Source: Hydrogenobaculum sp. Y04AAS1
GTDB taxonomy: Bacteria > Aquificota > Aquificia > Aquificales > Aquificaceae
Assembly: GCF_000020785.1 (NCBI RefSeq)
Contig: NC_011126.1
Coordinates: 620,001-684,000, forward strand
Reading direction: 5' to 3'
DNA: 64,000 nt
Shown here: piece after piece, positions 52,001 to 62,328 of the stretch
Layout of the letters: every line of letters starts with the position of its first letter
How positions within the stretch are numbered: the first letter of the stretch is position 1
Notes under the pieces: model-generated
What the model saw: only the letters and a program-made list of their open reading frames with translations
Databases searched by the model: none
Told to the model about the DNA's origin: nothing
Made by a program: the position numbers and the translations under genes

Positions 52001-53462
52001 CCGTTTCTATATATTTAAAAGCTTCTTTAATGTTTGCTATCATATCAATCGTACTAAAAGCCTCAATATGAGATTTTTTTGCAGTTATCTCACCGGCTAC
52101 ACCATGTAAGAATACACCTAGTTTCAAAGCTTTTGATATAGGCATTTTTGATAAAAAAGCACTTAACATACCACTTAAGACATCTCCGGTGCCACCTTTT
52201 GCCATAGCTGGAGTGCCTCTTGTAGATACATAAACGTTATCTTCTGTAGCTATGGTAGTTATAGCACCTTTTAAAATCAAAGAACAGCCATACTTCTTAT
52301 GAAATTCATAAGATAAATCTATCTGATTTTCTATGATATTTTCTTTTGGTATATTGCTTAATCTTGAGAATTCACCTATATGAGGTGTAATAACGATATT
52401 TTCATTTTTTAAAAGCTCTAAAGCTTTGTATCTGGAGATAATGTTTAAAGCGTCCGCATCCAACAGTACGTGTTTGTTGAAGCGATTTAGTATATACTCT
52501 ATAATTTTAAAACCCTCTTCATAAATGCCAAAACCCATTCCAATGGCTATAGTATCAAATTGCTCTAAATCTATAGCTTCGATAGATTCTATATAATAAT
52601 CTTTTGATGGAAGGGGTATTTTTATTTGCTCTATGAGATAGTTAGAAACGCTTGTCATATGCTCTTTTGGTATACCTACATAAACAAGTCCAGCCCCAGC
52701 CATAGTAGCTGCCTTTGCGCTCATACTAACAGCCCCTATGTATGGCCCGTTTCCACCTATTAAAAGCACTTTGCCTTCGTTACCTTTGTTGGTATCTAGT
52801 TCCCTTTTTGGTATAAGGGGCTTTACATCTTTTACGCTCAATAAAACTCTTGACTTGTTTGGAACACAGGCACAAGGTATAGAAATATCCTTTACATATA
52901 TATCGCCTGCATATTTTGAGTAGGGATAAAGAATATGGTAAGTCTTTGGGTAAGCAAATGTTATTGTATAATTGGCTTTTACAAACTTATCAGAAGGTAT
53001 ACCAGATGGAATGTCCACAGAAACCACCACAGATGAAGAGCTGTTGATAAAATCTATATAAGGTACAAACTCATCTTTTAAAGGTGGTCTAAAGCCTGTA
53101 CCAAATAGCCCATCTATTATAACATCGTACGTTTCTTTAGGAAAATCATCAAGAGCTGTTATATTTAGATTTTCTAAAATAGATTGCTGAATCCTGAACT
53201 CTTCTGTGGTTTTTGAGCTTTTAGCAACTATAAAATCACATTTAACACCTTTTTGCAAAAGCCACCTTAAACACGCCAAAGCATCGGCCCCGTTGTTGCC
53301 TGTACTTACCACCGCTAAAACGCTTTTTGGCTTTAAACTAAGCACAAAATCTGCCACAGCCCTTGCGGCGTTTTCCATTAAAACTAAAGAAGGTATACCA
53401 ATTTTTTCTATGGTGCATTTGTCCGCAAGAGCCATCTCCTCAGGTGTAAGTATATATATCAT
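51954..53462 (-). CDS. nnr: Bifunctional NAD(P)H-hydrate epimerase/dehydratase Nnr
   Basis: 502 residues. The N-terminal YjeF_N epimerase domain has NNGADALACLRWL and VSVDIPSGIPSD. The C-terminal ADP-dependent dehydratase has GGNGPYIGAVSMSAKAA, ITPHIGEFSRL and GTGDVLSGMLSAFL. It repairs damaged hydrated NADH and NADPH. It follows pgk with a 4-bp overlap. Confidence 0.93.
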   Translation of the reverse strand: MIYILTPEEMALADKCTIEKIGIPSLVLMENAARAVADFVLSLKPKSVLAVVSTGNNGADALACLRWLLQKGVKCDFIVAKSSKTTEEFRIQQSILENLNITALDDFPKETYDVIIDGLFGTGFRPPLKDEFVPYIDFINSSSSVVVSVDIPSGIPSDKFVKANYTITFAYPKTYHILYPYSKYAGDIYVKDISIPCACVPNKSRVLLSVKDVKPLIPKRELDTNKGNEGKVLLIGGNGPYIGAVSMSAKAATMAGAGLVYVGIPKEHMTSVSNYLIEQIKIPLPSKDYYIESIEAIDLEQFDTIAIGMGFGIYEEGFKIIEYILNRFNKHVLLDADALNIISRYKALELLKNENIVITPHIGEFSRLSNIPKENIIENQIDLSYEFHKKYGCSLILKGAITTIATEDNVYVSTRGTPAMAKGGTGDVLSGMLSAFLSKMPISKALKLGVFLHGVAGEITAKKSHIEAFSTIDMIANIKEAFKYIETARDNEVSCRLHIESM

Positions 53463-54646
53463 TTATCGTCTAAGACAGATATACAAGGTAGTTCTTTTCC
53501 TTCCAAAAGCTCTAAAAATGCACCACCACCAGTGGATACAAAATCTATAGCATTTATAACCCCAGCCCTTATAATGGCATGGTCTGTATCTCCACCACCG
53601 GCTATAGAGAGAGCTTGAGAATGGGCTATAGCTCTAGCCACTTCTAAAGTACCATCTTTAAACCTTTCATATTCAAAAGCTCCCATAGGTCCGTTCCACA
53701 CTATTGTTTGGGCTGTGCCTATAAGCTCTTTCGCTAAACTTATAGAAACCGGCCCTATATCTAGTCCCATATAGTCTTGAGGTATTTCTTGCCAAAGCAC
53801 TGTCTTTATAGGTGTATTATCAGATAGCTCTTTACCCACTATAAAATCTACAGGAAGATAAAATTTCACACCAAGCTTCTTAGATATATCTATAATATCT
53901 TTTGCAACATCTATAAGATCGTTTTCTACGAGAGATTTACCTGTATCATATCTCATAGCTTTTATAAATGTAAAAGCCATCGCCCCACCTATAAACATCT
54001 TATCTACTCTTTTTAATAAATTTTTTATAACATTTAACTTTGACGATACTTTAGCACCACCTAAAAACGCCACCACTGGCCTTTGGGGATTTACCATAGC
54101 TTTTTCAAAGTAAAGAAGTTCTTTTTCTAACAAAAAGCCCATACAAGCTGGCTTTAATATTTGTGGCACGCAGTAAACAGAAGCATGTTTTCTATGGCAA
54201 GTGCCAAAGGCGTCTGATACATAAACCTCACCCAAGGAAGCAAGCTTTTTCGAAAACTCCTCATCACACTCTTCCTCTTCTTTGTGGAATCTTAAATTTT
54301 CAAGCATTATAACATCTTCTGATTTTGCGTTTTTAACAATATTTTCCATATCTTTACCTATGCAATCTGGAGCCATCACTACATCTTTGTGTATATACCT
54401 TGAAAGACGCTTTGCTACAGGTTTTAGCGAATATTTTTCATCAAAACCTTTTGGCCTTCCAAGATGAGACATGAGTATTACGATAGCTTTAGCGTCTAAA
54501 AGATACTCTATAGTTGGAATAGCTGCTCTTATCCTAGCATCATCTTCTATATTTCCCTGATTATCTATCGGAACATTAAAATCAACTCTTACTAAAACTC
54601 TTTTCCCTTTTAGATCAATATCTCTTATGGTTTTTTTGTTTGGCAT
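53459..54646 (-). CDS. pgk: Phosphoglycerate kinase
   Basis: 395 residues, standard length. VLVRVDFNVP, SHLGRPKG, LENLRFHKEEE, the GGAKVSSK hinge and TGGGAFLELLEGK are present. It interconverts 1,3-bisphosphoglycerate and 3-phosphoglycerate, probably in gluconeogenic direction in an autotroph. AGGAGG precedes the ATG. Confidence 0.97.
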   Translation of the reverse strand: MPNKKTIRDIDLKGKRVLVRVDFNVPIDNQGNIEDDARIRAAIPTIEYLLDAKAIVILMSHLGRPKGFDEKYSLKPVAKRLSRYIHKDVVMAPDCIGKDMENIVKNAKSEDVIMLENLRFHKEEEECDEEFSKKLASLGEVYVSDAFGTCHRKHASVYCVPQILKPACMGFLLEKELLYFEKAMVNPQRPVVAFLGGAKVSSKLNVIKNLLKRVDKMFIGGAMAFTFIKAMRYDTGKSLVENDLIDVAKDIIDISKKLGVKFYLPVDFIVGKELSDNTPIKTVLWQEIPQDYMGLDIGPVSISLAKELIGTAQTIVWNGPMGAFEYERFKDGTLEVARAIAHSQALSIAGGGDTDHAIIRAGVINAIDFVSTGGGAFLELLEGKELPCISVLDDK

Positions 54647-54692
54647 AAAAAACCTCCTATGATTTTATATTATTCATTATAACTAAAATTTA

Positions 54693-54721
54693 TAGACAAA
54701 AACTCTAAAACTGAATATAAT
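54693..54721 (+). promoter_or_regulatory. Leaderless promoter of fabD
   Basis: TAGACA (54693-54698), 17-bp spacer, TATAAT (54716-54721), ATG 6 nt later. Confidence 0.6.
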
Positions 54722-54727
54722 ATTGTC

Positions 54728-55651
54728 ATGATTGCTTACGTATTTCCAGGTCAAGGTTCTCAGTACGTTGGAATGGGTTATGATTTTTACAAAGAGTTTT
54801 CCGAAGCTTCAAACGTATTTCATAGCGTAGAAGAAGCTCTTAGAAAGAATATAACAGATATAGTTTTTAGAGGTACAGAAGAAGAGCTTTCAAAAACCAT
54901 AAATACACAACCTTCTTTGCTTGCTTGTAGTTATGCTATATATGCATCTTTGAAAAAGATGGGTCTCAAAGATCCAGATTTTGTCGCAGGTCATAGTTTA
55001 GGAGAATACACAGCTCTATTGGTTGCAAAAGGTATAGATCTTTACGAAGCTGCAAAGCTTACTTACTTAAGAGGAAAGTACATGCAAGAGGCTGTACCAG
55101 AAGGAAAAGGCGCTATGGCAGCCATACTAAAGCTTCCTCCAGAAAAAGTAGAAGAGGCTTGCCAACAAGCTAAAGATCTAGGAGTAGTAGAGCCAGCAAA
55201 CTACAATTCAAAAGAGCAAACTGTAATATCTGGAGAAAAAGAAGCTGTGGAAAAAACCATAGAAATAGCAAAATCCATGGGTGGTAAAGCCATAATGCTA
55301 AAGGTATCTGTGCCTTCTCATTGCTCTTTAATGAAACCAGCAGCCGATGCCTTTAGATTAAAACTTGCTCAAACACCTATCCAAAATATTACTATTCCAC
55401 TTGTTTCTAACGTTGATGCAAAAGCCCACACTATGGCGCATGAGATAAGAGACAATCTACACAAACAAATTTATTCGTCAGTAAAATGGTATCAATCGGT
55501 AGAATATATGATATCTCAAGGTGTAGATACTTTCGTGGAAATAGGACCTAAAAACGTACTATCAAAACTTATATCTCAAATAGATAGTAGGGTAAGAGTT
55601 TTCAATGTGGACAAACTCCAAGATGCCGAAAATGTATTAAAGGCTTTATGA
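54728..55651 (+). CDS. fabD: Malonyl-CoA:ACP transacylase
   Basis: 307 residues. FPGQGSQYVGMG at the start, the nucleophile in GHSLGEYTAL near residue 90, the catalytic His in VPSHCSLM near 200, and GPKNVLSKL at the end. It loads malonyl groups on ACP for fatty acid synthesis. Overlaps the next gene by 4 bp. Confidence 0.96.
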   Translation: MIAYVFPGQGSQYVGMGYDFYKEFSEASNVFHSVEEALRKNITDIVFRGTEEELSKTINTQPSLLACSYAIYASLKKMGLKDPDFVAGHSLGEYTALLVAKGIDLYEAAKLTYLRGKYMQEAVPEGKGAMAAILKLPPEKVEEACQQAKDLGVVEPANYNSKEQTVISGEKEAVEKTIEIAKSMGGKAIMLKVSVPSHCSLMKPAADAFRLKLAQTPIQNITIPLVSNVDAKAHTMAHEIRDNLHKQIYSSVKWYQSVEYMISQGVDTFVEIGPKNVLSKLISQIDSRVRVFNVDKLQDAENVLKAL

Positions 55652-56322
55652 TAGTGAGTATTAAAAGGTACGATACGTTTCAATCTTACGAGATAGACGC
55701 ACCAAGAGATATAACTGTTTTAGAGCTTTTACATAAAATAAAAGAGATAGACCCAACTCTTAGCTACAGGCATATGTGTAGGGCTGGCATATGTGGCACC
55801 TGCGCTTTAAAAGTGAACGGTAAAAATGTTTTAGCTTGTAAAACGAGGTTAAACAAATTTGAAGATGAGACCATAGTGCTTGAGCCTTTGGATAACGCTG
55901 TAGTGATAAAGGATTTAGTGGTAGAACACCAACACTGGTTTGATATGTATAAAAATCTTAAAGTTGATTTTAAAAATTCAGATTACCAGTATTTTGATTT
56001 TAAAAGCATAGAAAATTCTAAAAACTGTATAGCTTGCTTTATATGCAACAGCGTGTGCCCTGTTATGCCTATAGACAAAAAATTCGGTGGGCCCTTCGTG
56101 TTTGCGAGGATTTATGGTTTTCTTGAAGATAATAGAAACACAAACAAAGATTATGCTAAACTTGTAGATGGAGTTATAAACCATTGCACTCATTGCAAAA
56201 ACTGCAACTACGCTTGTCCTTTGTTTGTTATGCCAGAAACACTTATAAAAAGGTTAGAAGATATACTAATATCCAAGGGGCTTATACAAGCTCCTCAGAA
56301 TGACTTATTTTTTGGATTTTAA
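55648..56322 (+). CDS. Succinate dehydrogenase/fumarate reductase iron-sulfur subunit
   Basis: 224 residues. The N-terminal 2Fe-2S motif is CRAGICGTCALKVNG plus a later Cys. Two C-terminal cluster motifs are CIACFICNSVCP and CTHCKNCNYACP. It passes electrons between the flavoprotein and membrane or quinone partner, either in respiration or in the reductive TCA cycle. The other subunits are not in this window, so SdhB versus FrdB is undecided. Confidence 0.88.
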   Translation: MIVSIKRYDTFQSYEIDAPRDITVLELLHKIKEIDPTLSYRHMCRAGICGTCALKVNGKNVLACKTRLNKFEDETIVLEPLDNAVVIKDLVVEHQHWFDMYKNLKVDFKNSDYQYFDFKSIENSKNCIACFICNSVCPVMPIDKKFGGPFVFARIYGFLEDNRNTNKDYAKLVDGVINHCTHCKNCNYACPLFVMPETLIKRLEDILISKGLIQAPQNDLFFGF

Positions 56323-56336
56323 AATGGAGGTTAAAT

Positions 56337-56669
56337 ATGTTTAAAGATATGGTAGAGGTTACGGATAAAGACATATACCAGAAGGTTATGGCTTCTGATA
56401 CGCCAGCTATACTTATAGTAACATCTCCCGACAACCCTAGAAATCAGGAATTTTACGAAGCCATTGCAAAATATATAAAACTTTATGGAGACAAGATGGG
56501 ATTTTACTATCTTGATACTACAAAAAACGATTCTCAGCAAGACTTTGGACTCTGGGCAGAGCCTTCTATATTATGTTTTGCAGAAACTATGGAGATGGAT
56601 AGATTTGAAAATCCACCCACCGACGAACAGTTACAAGCTTCTATAAATAGGATGCTGAGGATAAAATAA
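56337..56669 (+). CDS. Thioredoxin-fold protein without CxxC
   Basis: 110 residues with a thioredoxin-like beta-alpha pattern (AILIVTSPDNPRNQEFY, then MGFYYLDTTKN, and EPSILCFAETMEMDRF). The active-site position reads SPDN, so it cannot act as a dithiol oxidoreductase. Follows the iron-sulfur subunit gene with a good ribosome site. Confidence 0.65.
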   Translation: MFKDMVEVTDKDIYQKVMASDTPAILIVTSPDNPRNQEFYEAIAKYIKLYGDKMGFYYLDTTKNDSQQDFGLWAEPSILCFAETMEMDRFENPPTDEQLQASINRMLRIK

Positions 56670-57175
56670 TGAAGCTTCTTTGGGCCCCTTGGAGAGGTTC
56701 TTACGTAGAAAATTTGGGCAAAGAGTCTAGCTGCTTTTTATGTGACGCTTGTAATTCAGAACCCTCAATAGAAAATCTTGTTTTGGTTAAAAGCAAAAAA
56801 ACCTTTGTAATAATGAATAAATACCCTTATAATTCTGGACATCTTATGGTAGCGCCTTTTATTCATACAAACAGCTTAGGAGACCTTGACGAAGAAACTG
56901 TGCAAGATATATTTTATATGACTAAAATTTCTATAAAAGCTTTAACGGAGCTACTAAAACCGGATGGTTTTAATATAGGGTACAATATAGGAAGGAGTGC
57001 CGGAGCTGGTTTAGAAACTCATATACATCAGCATATAGTACCTCGCTGGAACGGAGATACAAACTTTATGCCTACAATATTTGGTACAAAAGTGTTATCC
57101 CAAAGTTTGGAAGACCTTTATGTTAGACTTTCACCAATTTTTCACAAATTACTTGACAAAAGTATAGCTAGCTAA
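56669..57175 (+). CDS. HIT-family hydrolase/phosphorylase
   Basis: 168 residues. An N-terminal zinc-type CFLCDACN motif is followed by the HIT core KYPYNSGHLMVAPF and the catalytic THIHQHIVPRW near 120. Resembles AP4A phosphorylase/hydrolase-like HIT proteins. Overlaps the previous gene by 1 bp. Confidence 0.88.
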   Translation: MKLLWAPWRGSYVENLGKESSCFLCDACNSEPSIENLVLVKSKKTFVIMNKYPYNSGHLMVAPFIHTNSLGDLDEETVQDIFYMTKISIKALTELLKPDGFNIGYNIGRSAGAGLETHIHQHIVPRWNGDTNFMPTIFGTKVLSQSLEDLYVRLSPIFHKLLDKSIAS

Positions 57176-57217
57176 TATAATGTTTAAACCAAAATTTTAT
57201 GTAAGGAGGTTATTGGT

Positions 57218-57421
57218 TTGGCTACAGTAATAGTTGGAGATTCTGAATCTTTTGAAAAGGCTATGAAAAGATTCAAAAAAGTGGTGGAAAGAGAAGGTAT
57301 TTTAAGCGAATTAAAAAGACGCGAATTTTATGAAAAACCAAGTCAGAAAAAGAAGCGCAAAGAACGTGCTGCTAGAAAAAGACTTTTAAAAGCCATGAAA
57401 AAAAAGAGGGTGGCGCTCTGA
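57218..57421 (+). CDS. rpsU: Ribosomal protein S21
   Basis: 67 residues from TTG 57218; AAGGAGG lies about ten bases upstream and no ATG fits. [19 protein letters not shown] and the basic tail [19 protein letters not shown] are typical. Abuts the SAM synthetase gene by 1 bp. Confidence 0.95.
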   Translation: MATVIVGDSESFEKAMKRFKKVVEREGILSELKRREFYEKPSQKKKRKERAARKRLLKAMKKKRVAL

Positions 57422-58620
57422 TGGACTTCATAGTAGTTTCTGAAATGACTTTTGATAAGGTTTCTCTGCAGGAAGCAGAGATTGTTGAAAGAAAAGGCAT
57501 AGGTCATCCAGATACAATATGTGATTCTTTAGCGGAAGAGCTCTCCGTTGAGCTTTCAAAACTATATATAAAAGAGTTAGGCGCTATAATGCACCACAAC
57601 GTAGACAAAGCTCTTTTAGTGGGTGGTAAAGCCCAGTCTAAATTTGGTGGTGGCGAAGTTATATCTCCCATAGAGATATTCTTGGTAGGAAGGGCTTTAA
57701 GAGAAATAGATGGAAAAGAATTCCCGGTTGACGAGTTAGCCATAGACGTTGCTCACAACTGGCTTAAAAAACATATAAGAAACTTGGATTTTAGTAAGCA
57801 TATTATCCTCCAAACACGTATAAAACCAGGAAGCAAAGATTTGGTAGAACTTTTTGATAGATTCCAAAAAAAAGGTGAAGTGCCTCTTTCAAACGATACT
57901 TCTTTTGGGGTAGGGTTTGCGCCTTTTTCCGAGCTTGAAAATATCGTATTTTACACTGAAAAGCTTTTAAACTCTGAAGAGATCAAGAATAAGCACCCAG
58001 AAGTAGGGGAAGATATAAAGGTAATGGGTGTTAGAATAAAAGATAACATAAGAATTACTGTTTCAGCAGCTTTTGTAGACAAATACGTGAAAAATATAAA
58101 CCAATACAAAGAACAAAAAGAAGCTATAACCAACTTAGTTTTAGAAAATGCCAAAAAATATACCAATAAAAACGTTAACGTATTTGTAAATACCGCAGAC
58201 GATATAGAAAATGAATCTGTTTATATCACTGTAACCGGCACATCTTCAGAACAAGGGGATGATGGCCAAGTGGGAAGAGGCAACAGAGCCAACGGCTTAA
58301 TAACCCCATATAGACCAATGTCGTTGGAAGCTGCTGCTGGTAAAAATCCAGTTTCTCACATTGGAAAAATATACAACGTGGTAGCCAATATAATAGCCAG
58401 TAGAGTTGTAAAAGAAGTTGAAGGAGTCGAAGAAGCATATTGCTATATGGTATCTCAAATAGGTAAACCTATAAACGAGCCTCAAGTTTGTGATGTAAAA
58501 GTAAGAAAAAAAGGCAACAGCTTCGATAAAGAAGCTGTTAAAAAAATAGCACAAGAAGAGCTTGAAAAAATGCCTAATACTTGGAAGCTTTTCTTGGAAA
58601 AAGAGTTTTCCGTAGCTTAA
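57421..58620 (+). CDS. S-adenosylmethionine synthetase, archaeal type
   Basis: 399 residues. Unlike bacterial MetK, it matches the archaeal AdoMet synthetase family: [64 protein letters not shown] and [14 protein letters not shown]. It makes SAM from methionine and ATP. Coupled to rpsU and followed by nuoA after 19 bp. Confidence 0.95.
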   Translation: MDFIVVSEMTFDKVSLQEAEIVERKGIGHPDTICDSLAEELSVELSKLYIKELGAIMHHNVDKALLVGGKAQSKFGGGEVISPIEIFLVGRALREIDGKEFPVDELAIDVAHNWLKKHIRNLDFSKHIILQTRIKPGSKDLVELFDRFQKKGEVPLSNDTSFGVGFAPFSELENIVFYTEKLLNSEEIKNKHPEVGEDIKVMGVRIKDNIRITVSAAFVDKYVKNINQYKEQKEAITNLVLENAKKYTNKNVNVFVNTADDIENESVYITVTGTSSEQGDDGQVGRGNRANGLITPYRPMSLEAAAGKNPVSHIGKIYNVVANIIASRVVKEVEGVEEAYCYMVSQIGKPINEPQVCDVKVRKKGNSFDKEAVKKIAQEELEKMPNTWKLFLEKEFSVA

Positions 58621-58639
58621 AAACTTTTAGGGGTAGCTT

Positions 58640-58987
58640 ATGATAGGATTGGTGGCGCTTCTTTTGATATCTTTGACTATAGCGTTTGTAATGACATTTT
58701 TAAATGAAATTTTAAATTTCAAAAGGCGTAAAACCAACAGCTATCCATACGAGTGCGGCGTACCCCTTTATGATGATTCTGCTAGACCAATTTTGAAGCA
58801 AGGTTATTATTTATTTGGGCTTTTATTGATACTGTTTGATATAGAAGCGGCTTACTTATTTCCATGGGCCGTTGTATTTAGAAAGATAGGTGCATACGGC
58901 CTAGTGGAAGCCGTAATATTTTTAGGTGTTCTTATTATAGGGTTTTTGTATGCTCTTAAGAAGGGCGCTCTAAAATGGCAGATTTGA
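58640..58987 (+). CDS. nuoA: NADH-quinone oxidoreductase subunit A
   Basis: 115 residues, three helices, with SYPYECGVPLYDDSARP and LLILFDIEAAYLFPWA. Membrane subunit of complex I and first gene of the nuo run. Confidence 0.95.
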   Translation: MIGLVALLLISLTIAFVMTFLNEILNFKRRKTNSYPYECGVPLYDDSARPILKQGYYLFGLLLILFDIEAAYLFPWAVVFRKIGAYGLVEAVIFLGVLIIGFLYALKKGALKWQI

Positions 58988-59012
58988 AAAACTTCTGTTT
59001 GTGAGGTGAAGT

Positions 59013-59546
59013 ATGGCTTCTAGTATAAATGGCAACGGTTTTATTACCACTACGGTGGATGAGTTGCTCTCATGGGGTAGACGCAACGCCCTATGGCCTG
59101 TAACAATAGGTTTGGCTTGCTGTGCTATAGAGATGATGCATGCCGCTGCGTCAAGATTTGATATAGATAGGTTGGGAATGATATTTAGAGCCTCTCCAAG
59201 ACAAGCCGATGTCTTGATAGTAGCAGGTACAGTTGTAAATAAAGTGGCGCCTATGTTAAAACTCGTATGGGATCAAATGCCAGAACCAAAGTGGTGTATA
59301 TCTATGGGTGGATGTGCTTCTGCAGGAGGACCATTCCCTACTTATTCTACACTTCAAGGTATTGACCGTATTATACCGGTGGACGTTTATATACCAGGAT
59401 GCCCGCCTACCCCTCAAGGGTTAATCTACGGGCTTTTAGAATTACAAAGAAAAATCAGAGAGAAAAAAGTGACAAGATACGAAAAAGCTTTCGAAGAGTT
59501 TAAGAAAGATTTATCGCCAGAACTCTTAAACGGCGTTGGAGTATAA
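59013..59546 (+). CDS. nuoB: NADH-quinone oxidoreductase subunit B
   Basis: 177 residues. N2-cluster cysteines in [18 protein letters not shown] and PGCPPTP are all present. GAGG precedes the ATG. Confidence 0.97.
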   Translation: MASSINGNGFITTTVDELLSWGRRNALWPVTIGLACCAIEMMHAAASRFDIDRLGMIFRASPRQADVLIVAGTVVNKVAPMLKLVWDQMPEPKWCISMGGCASAGGPFPTYSTLQGIDRIIPVDVYIPGCPPTPQGLIYGLLELQRKIREKKVTRYEKAFEEFKKDLSPELLNGVGV

Positions 59547-59547
59547 C

Positions 59548-61308
59548 ATGCCTTGGGCCTCTTCACAGACCTTAGATAGAATAAAGCACACTTTTAGAAA
59601 GATAAGCATAGATACTCAACCAAACTTTGTTTGCATAAATGTAGAAGATAATCAAGAAATTACAAGCATACTAAAACACTTAAAGGATATTGAGGATTTC
59701 AGATACTTTATAGATTTTCACGTAATAGATTTCCCTAAAGAAAAAGATAGGTTTTTAGGGCAATATATACTTGTAAATCCTTATACTTTTGAAAGGCTAG
59801 CTATAAAAGTATGGTTCAAATCAAATAAACTTCCAACTGCAAAAGAAATATTCGCCGGTGCCAAATGGGCCGAAAGAGAAGCTTACGACATGTTTGGCGT
59901 AGAATTTGAAGGTCACGAAGATATTAAAAGGATGTTTATGTGGGAAGACTACAAATACTTCCCACTGAGAAAAGATTTCCCACTTGGTGGTATAGCAGAA
60001 CAGAAATTGCCTTCCTTAATTGAAGTTTTAGAAGGTAATATATTTCCGCCTTCTCATGACTATGAGATAATGCACACTTATGTACCTACCATGAAAGATA
60101 TAGAAAAAACAGAGAAATCAAGAATTACTAAAAAGGGTCAACTGGTGTTAAATTGGGGGCCATTGCACCCAGGTACGCACGGTACCATGTGGTTTTTGTT
60201 TGATCTTGAGGGTGAGCATATTATACAAACTGATGTTATATTGGGTCAACTTCATAGAGGAATGGAAAAGATAGCAGAAAATCTTCACTACTTTCAATTT
60301 TTACCTTATACAGACAGAATGGATTATCTATCTGCAGTTTGCAACGAGCTTTCTTACGTACAAGCTGTAGAAAAACTTGCCAACATAGAGGTTCCTTTAA
60401 AAGCCAAATATATAAGAACAATGTTTGCAGAGCTTCAGCGTATAAACTCACACCTTCTATGGCTTGGTACAGGAGCACTTGATCTTGGTGCTTTGACTGT
60501 ATTCTTATACGCTTTTAGAGAAAGAGAAAAAATAATGGATATAATAGAAGGTAACGCAGGTTTTAGATTAACATCGGCATTTTTGAGGATAGGAGGGGTA
60601 CATTACGATTTGGCAAAAGGTACACTGGAAGTAGCAAAGTATTTTGCGAAAGACTTTTATTCAAAGTTAAAAGAGTATCATGGGCTTTTAACAAGAAATA
60701 GAATATGGTTAAAGCGTACCAAAGACGTGGGAGTTATAACTCAAGAAGATGTTTATCAGTATGGTCTTACTGGCCCTGTGGCTAGAGGATCTGGAGTAGC
60801 TTATGATATGAGAAAGATAGATCCATATGCCGCTTACGACTTGGTGGATTTTGATATACCAGTTGGTGATATTGGAGATGTTTACGATAGATATTTAGTA
60901 AGAATGGAAGAGATGTATCAAAGCGCTCGCATAGTAGAACAATGTATAGAAGCCTTAGAAAAGATGCCAGAAAACGAACCATATGTAAATAAAAAGCACC
61001 CAGCAGTGATACCTCCAAAAGAAGATGTATTCGACGATTTGGAGGACATGGTGAAATCTTTTAGGATTGTGGTACACGGCGAAAATATACCAAAAGGAGA
61101 AGTTTATTCATCCGGGGAAAATCCCAGAGGTGAACTTGGATTTTATATATATTCAATAGGTAAATCATCCCCTTATAGACTTAGAATAAGGTCTTGCTCT
61201 TTTTACAACTTGTCAGTATTTCCAAAAGTTATATATAAACACACAATTTCTGATGCCGTAGCTCTTCTTGGTAGTATAGATCCTGTAGTAGGAGAGACTG
61301 ACAGATGA
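59548..61308 (+). CDS. nuoCD: NADH-quinone oxidoreductase fused subunit CD
   Basis: 586 residues from ATG 59548, two bases after the nuoB stop; the TTG 12 bp earlier is less likely. Residues 1-165 are the NuoC part (EREAYDMFGVEFEGH), about 190-586 the NuoD part (GPLHPGTHGTMWF, LHRGMEKIAE, GPVARGSGVAYDMR). The single fused gene is a lineage trait in some groups. Confidence 0.96.
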   Translation: MPWASSQTLDRIKHTFRKISIDTQPNFVCINVEDNQEITSILKHLKDIEDFRYFIDFHVIDFPKEKDRFLGQYILVNPYTFERLAIKVWFKSNKLPTAKEIFAGAKWAEREAYDMFGVEFEGHEDIKRMFMWEDYKYFPLRKDFPLGGIAEQKLPSLIEVLEGNIFPPSHDYEIMHTYVPTMKDIEKTEKSRITKKGQLVLNWGPLHPGTHGTMWFLFDLEGEHIIQTDVILGQLHRGMEKIAENLHYFQFLPYTDRMDYLSAVCNELSYVQAVEKLANIEVPLKAKYIRTMFAELQRINSHLLWLGTGALDLGALTVFLYAFREREKIMDIIEGNAGFRLTSAFLRIGGVHYDLAKGTLEVAKYFAKDFYSKLKEYHGLLTRNRIWLKRTKDVGVITQEDVYQYGLTGPVARGSGVAYDMRKIDPYAAYDLVDFDIPVGDIGDVYDRYLVRMEEMYQSARIVEQCIEALEKMPENEPYVNKKHPAVIPPKEDVFDDLEDMVKSFRIVVHGENIPKGEVYSSGENPRGELGFYIYSIGKSSPYRLRIRSCSFYNLSVFPKVIYKHTISDAVALLGSIDPVVGETDR

Positions 61309-62318
61309 ATGATATTATTTTTACAGCAATAGTGACAGCTATAAAGATTTTAGTGGTATTGGCTGTTACGTTGGGACTTGGGGCTTATCTTACGTGGTAT
61401 GAAAGAAAATTTGCAGGTCACTTGCAAGCAAGAAGAGGTCCTACCGTTGTGGGGCCTTTTGGTCTTTTGCAGCCTTTAGCAGATGGTCTTAAGCTTATGA
61501 CAAAAGCTCCAATAATCCCAAGAGGAGTAGACATAAAACTATACTATATGGCTATCATGATGGCTTTGGTGCCAGCTATTATGCTCTTTGCAGTGGTACC
61601 TTTTGGTCCTTCTTTTAAAATCCTGGGACACGAAGTAAAACCGATAGTGGCAAATTTAAACATAGCAATTCTATATGTATTTGCTATGGGTTCTATGGCT
61701 GCTTACGGTACGCTCTTTGCGGGATGGGCTTCCAACAGCAAATACGCTTTCATAGGCTCTTTAAGAAAAGCTGCTCTAATAGTAAGCTATGAAGTGGTGC
61801 TTGGTTTTGCAGCTTTAAGCGTAATACTTCTTGCTGGTAGCATGAACGTGTTTGATATAGTAAACGCTCAGATAAAAAGCGGTGTATGGTATATAGTATA
61901 TCAGCCTGTAAGTTTTATATTGTTTTTGTTTTGTCTTTTGGCGGAATCTGGTAGGGTGCCTTTTGATATCCAAGAAGCCGAGGCTGAACTTGTGACAGGT
62001 TACAACGTAGAGTATGGTGGGATGAAGTTTGGTATATTTCCTTTAGCAGAGTGGTATCTTAATGTATTGGCCCTTTGTGCTATAATGGCGGTGCTTTATT
62101 TTGGAGGCTGGGCTGGGCCACACATATTTGGTCCTTTCTCTGGCTTTATTTGGTTTTTAGCAAAAACCTTTGGCTTGTTGTTTTTCGTATTATGGGTGCA
62201 TTGGACATTACCTAGATATCAAGCAAAAGATGTGGTGGAATTTGCCTGGAAGTACCTTCTACCAATTTCTATAATAAACCTTATAGGAACTGCATTTTTT
62301 ATTTACTTCAAAGGATGA
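61305..62318 (+). CDS. nuoH: NADH-quinone oxidoreductase subunit H
   Basis: 337 residues, about eight helices. YERKFAGHLQARRGP, GPFGLLQPLADGLKL, ESGRVPFDIQEAEAELV and YNVEYGG are the quinone-site signatures. Overlaps nuoCD by 4 bp. Confidence 0.97.
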   Translation: MNDIIFTAIVTAIKILVVLAVTLGLGAYLTWYERKFAGHLQARRGPTVVGPFGLLQPLADGLKLMTKAPIIPRGVDIKLYYMAIMMALVPAIMLFAVVPFGPSFKILGHEVKPIVANLNIAILYVFAMGSMAAYGTLFAGWASNSKYAFIGSLRKAALIVSYEVVLGFAALSVILLAGSMNVFDIVNAQIKSGVWYIVYQPVSFILFLFCLLAESGRVPFDIQEAEAELVTGYNVEYGGMKFGIFPLAEWYLNVLALCAIMAVLYFGGWAGPHIFGPFSGFIWFLAKTFGLLFFVLWVHWTLPRYQAKDVVEFAWKYLLPISIINLIGTAFFIYFKG

Positions 62319-62328
62319 GGTTAGTTTT

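Noticed and set aside
57176-57420. Possible SAM riboswitch before the SAM synthetase
   Set aside because: The upstream space is occupied by rpsU and a 42-bp gap; no room for or sign of a riboswitch fold.
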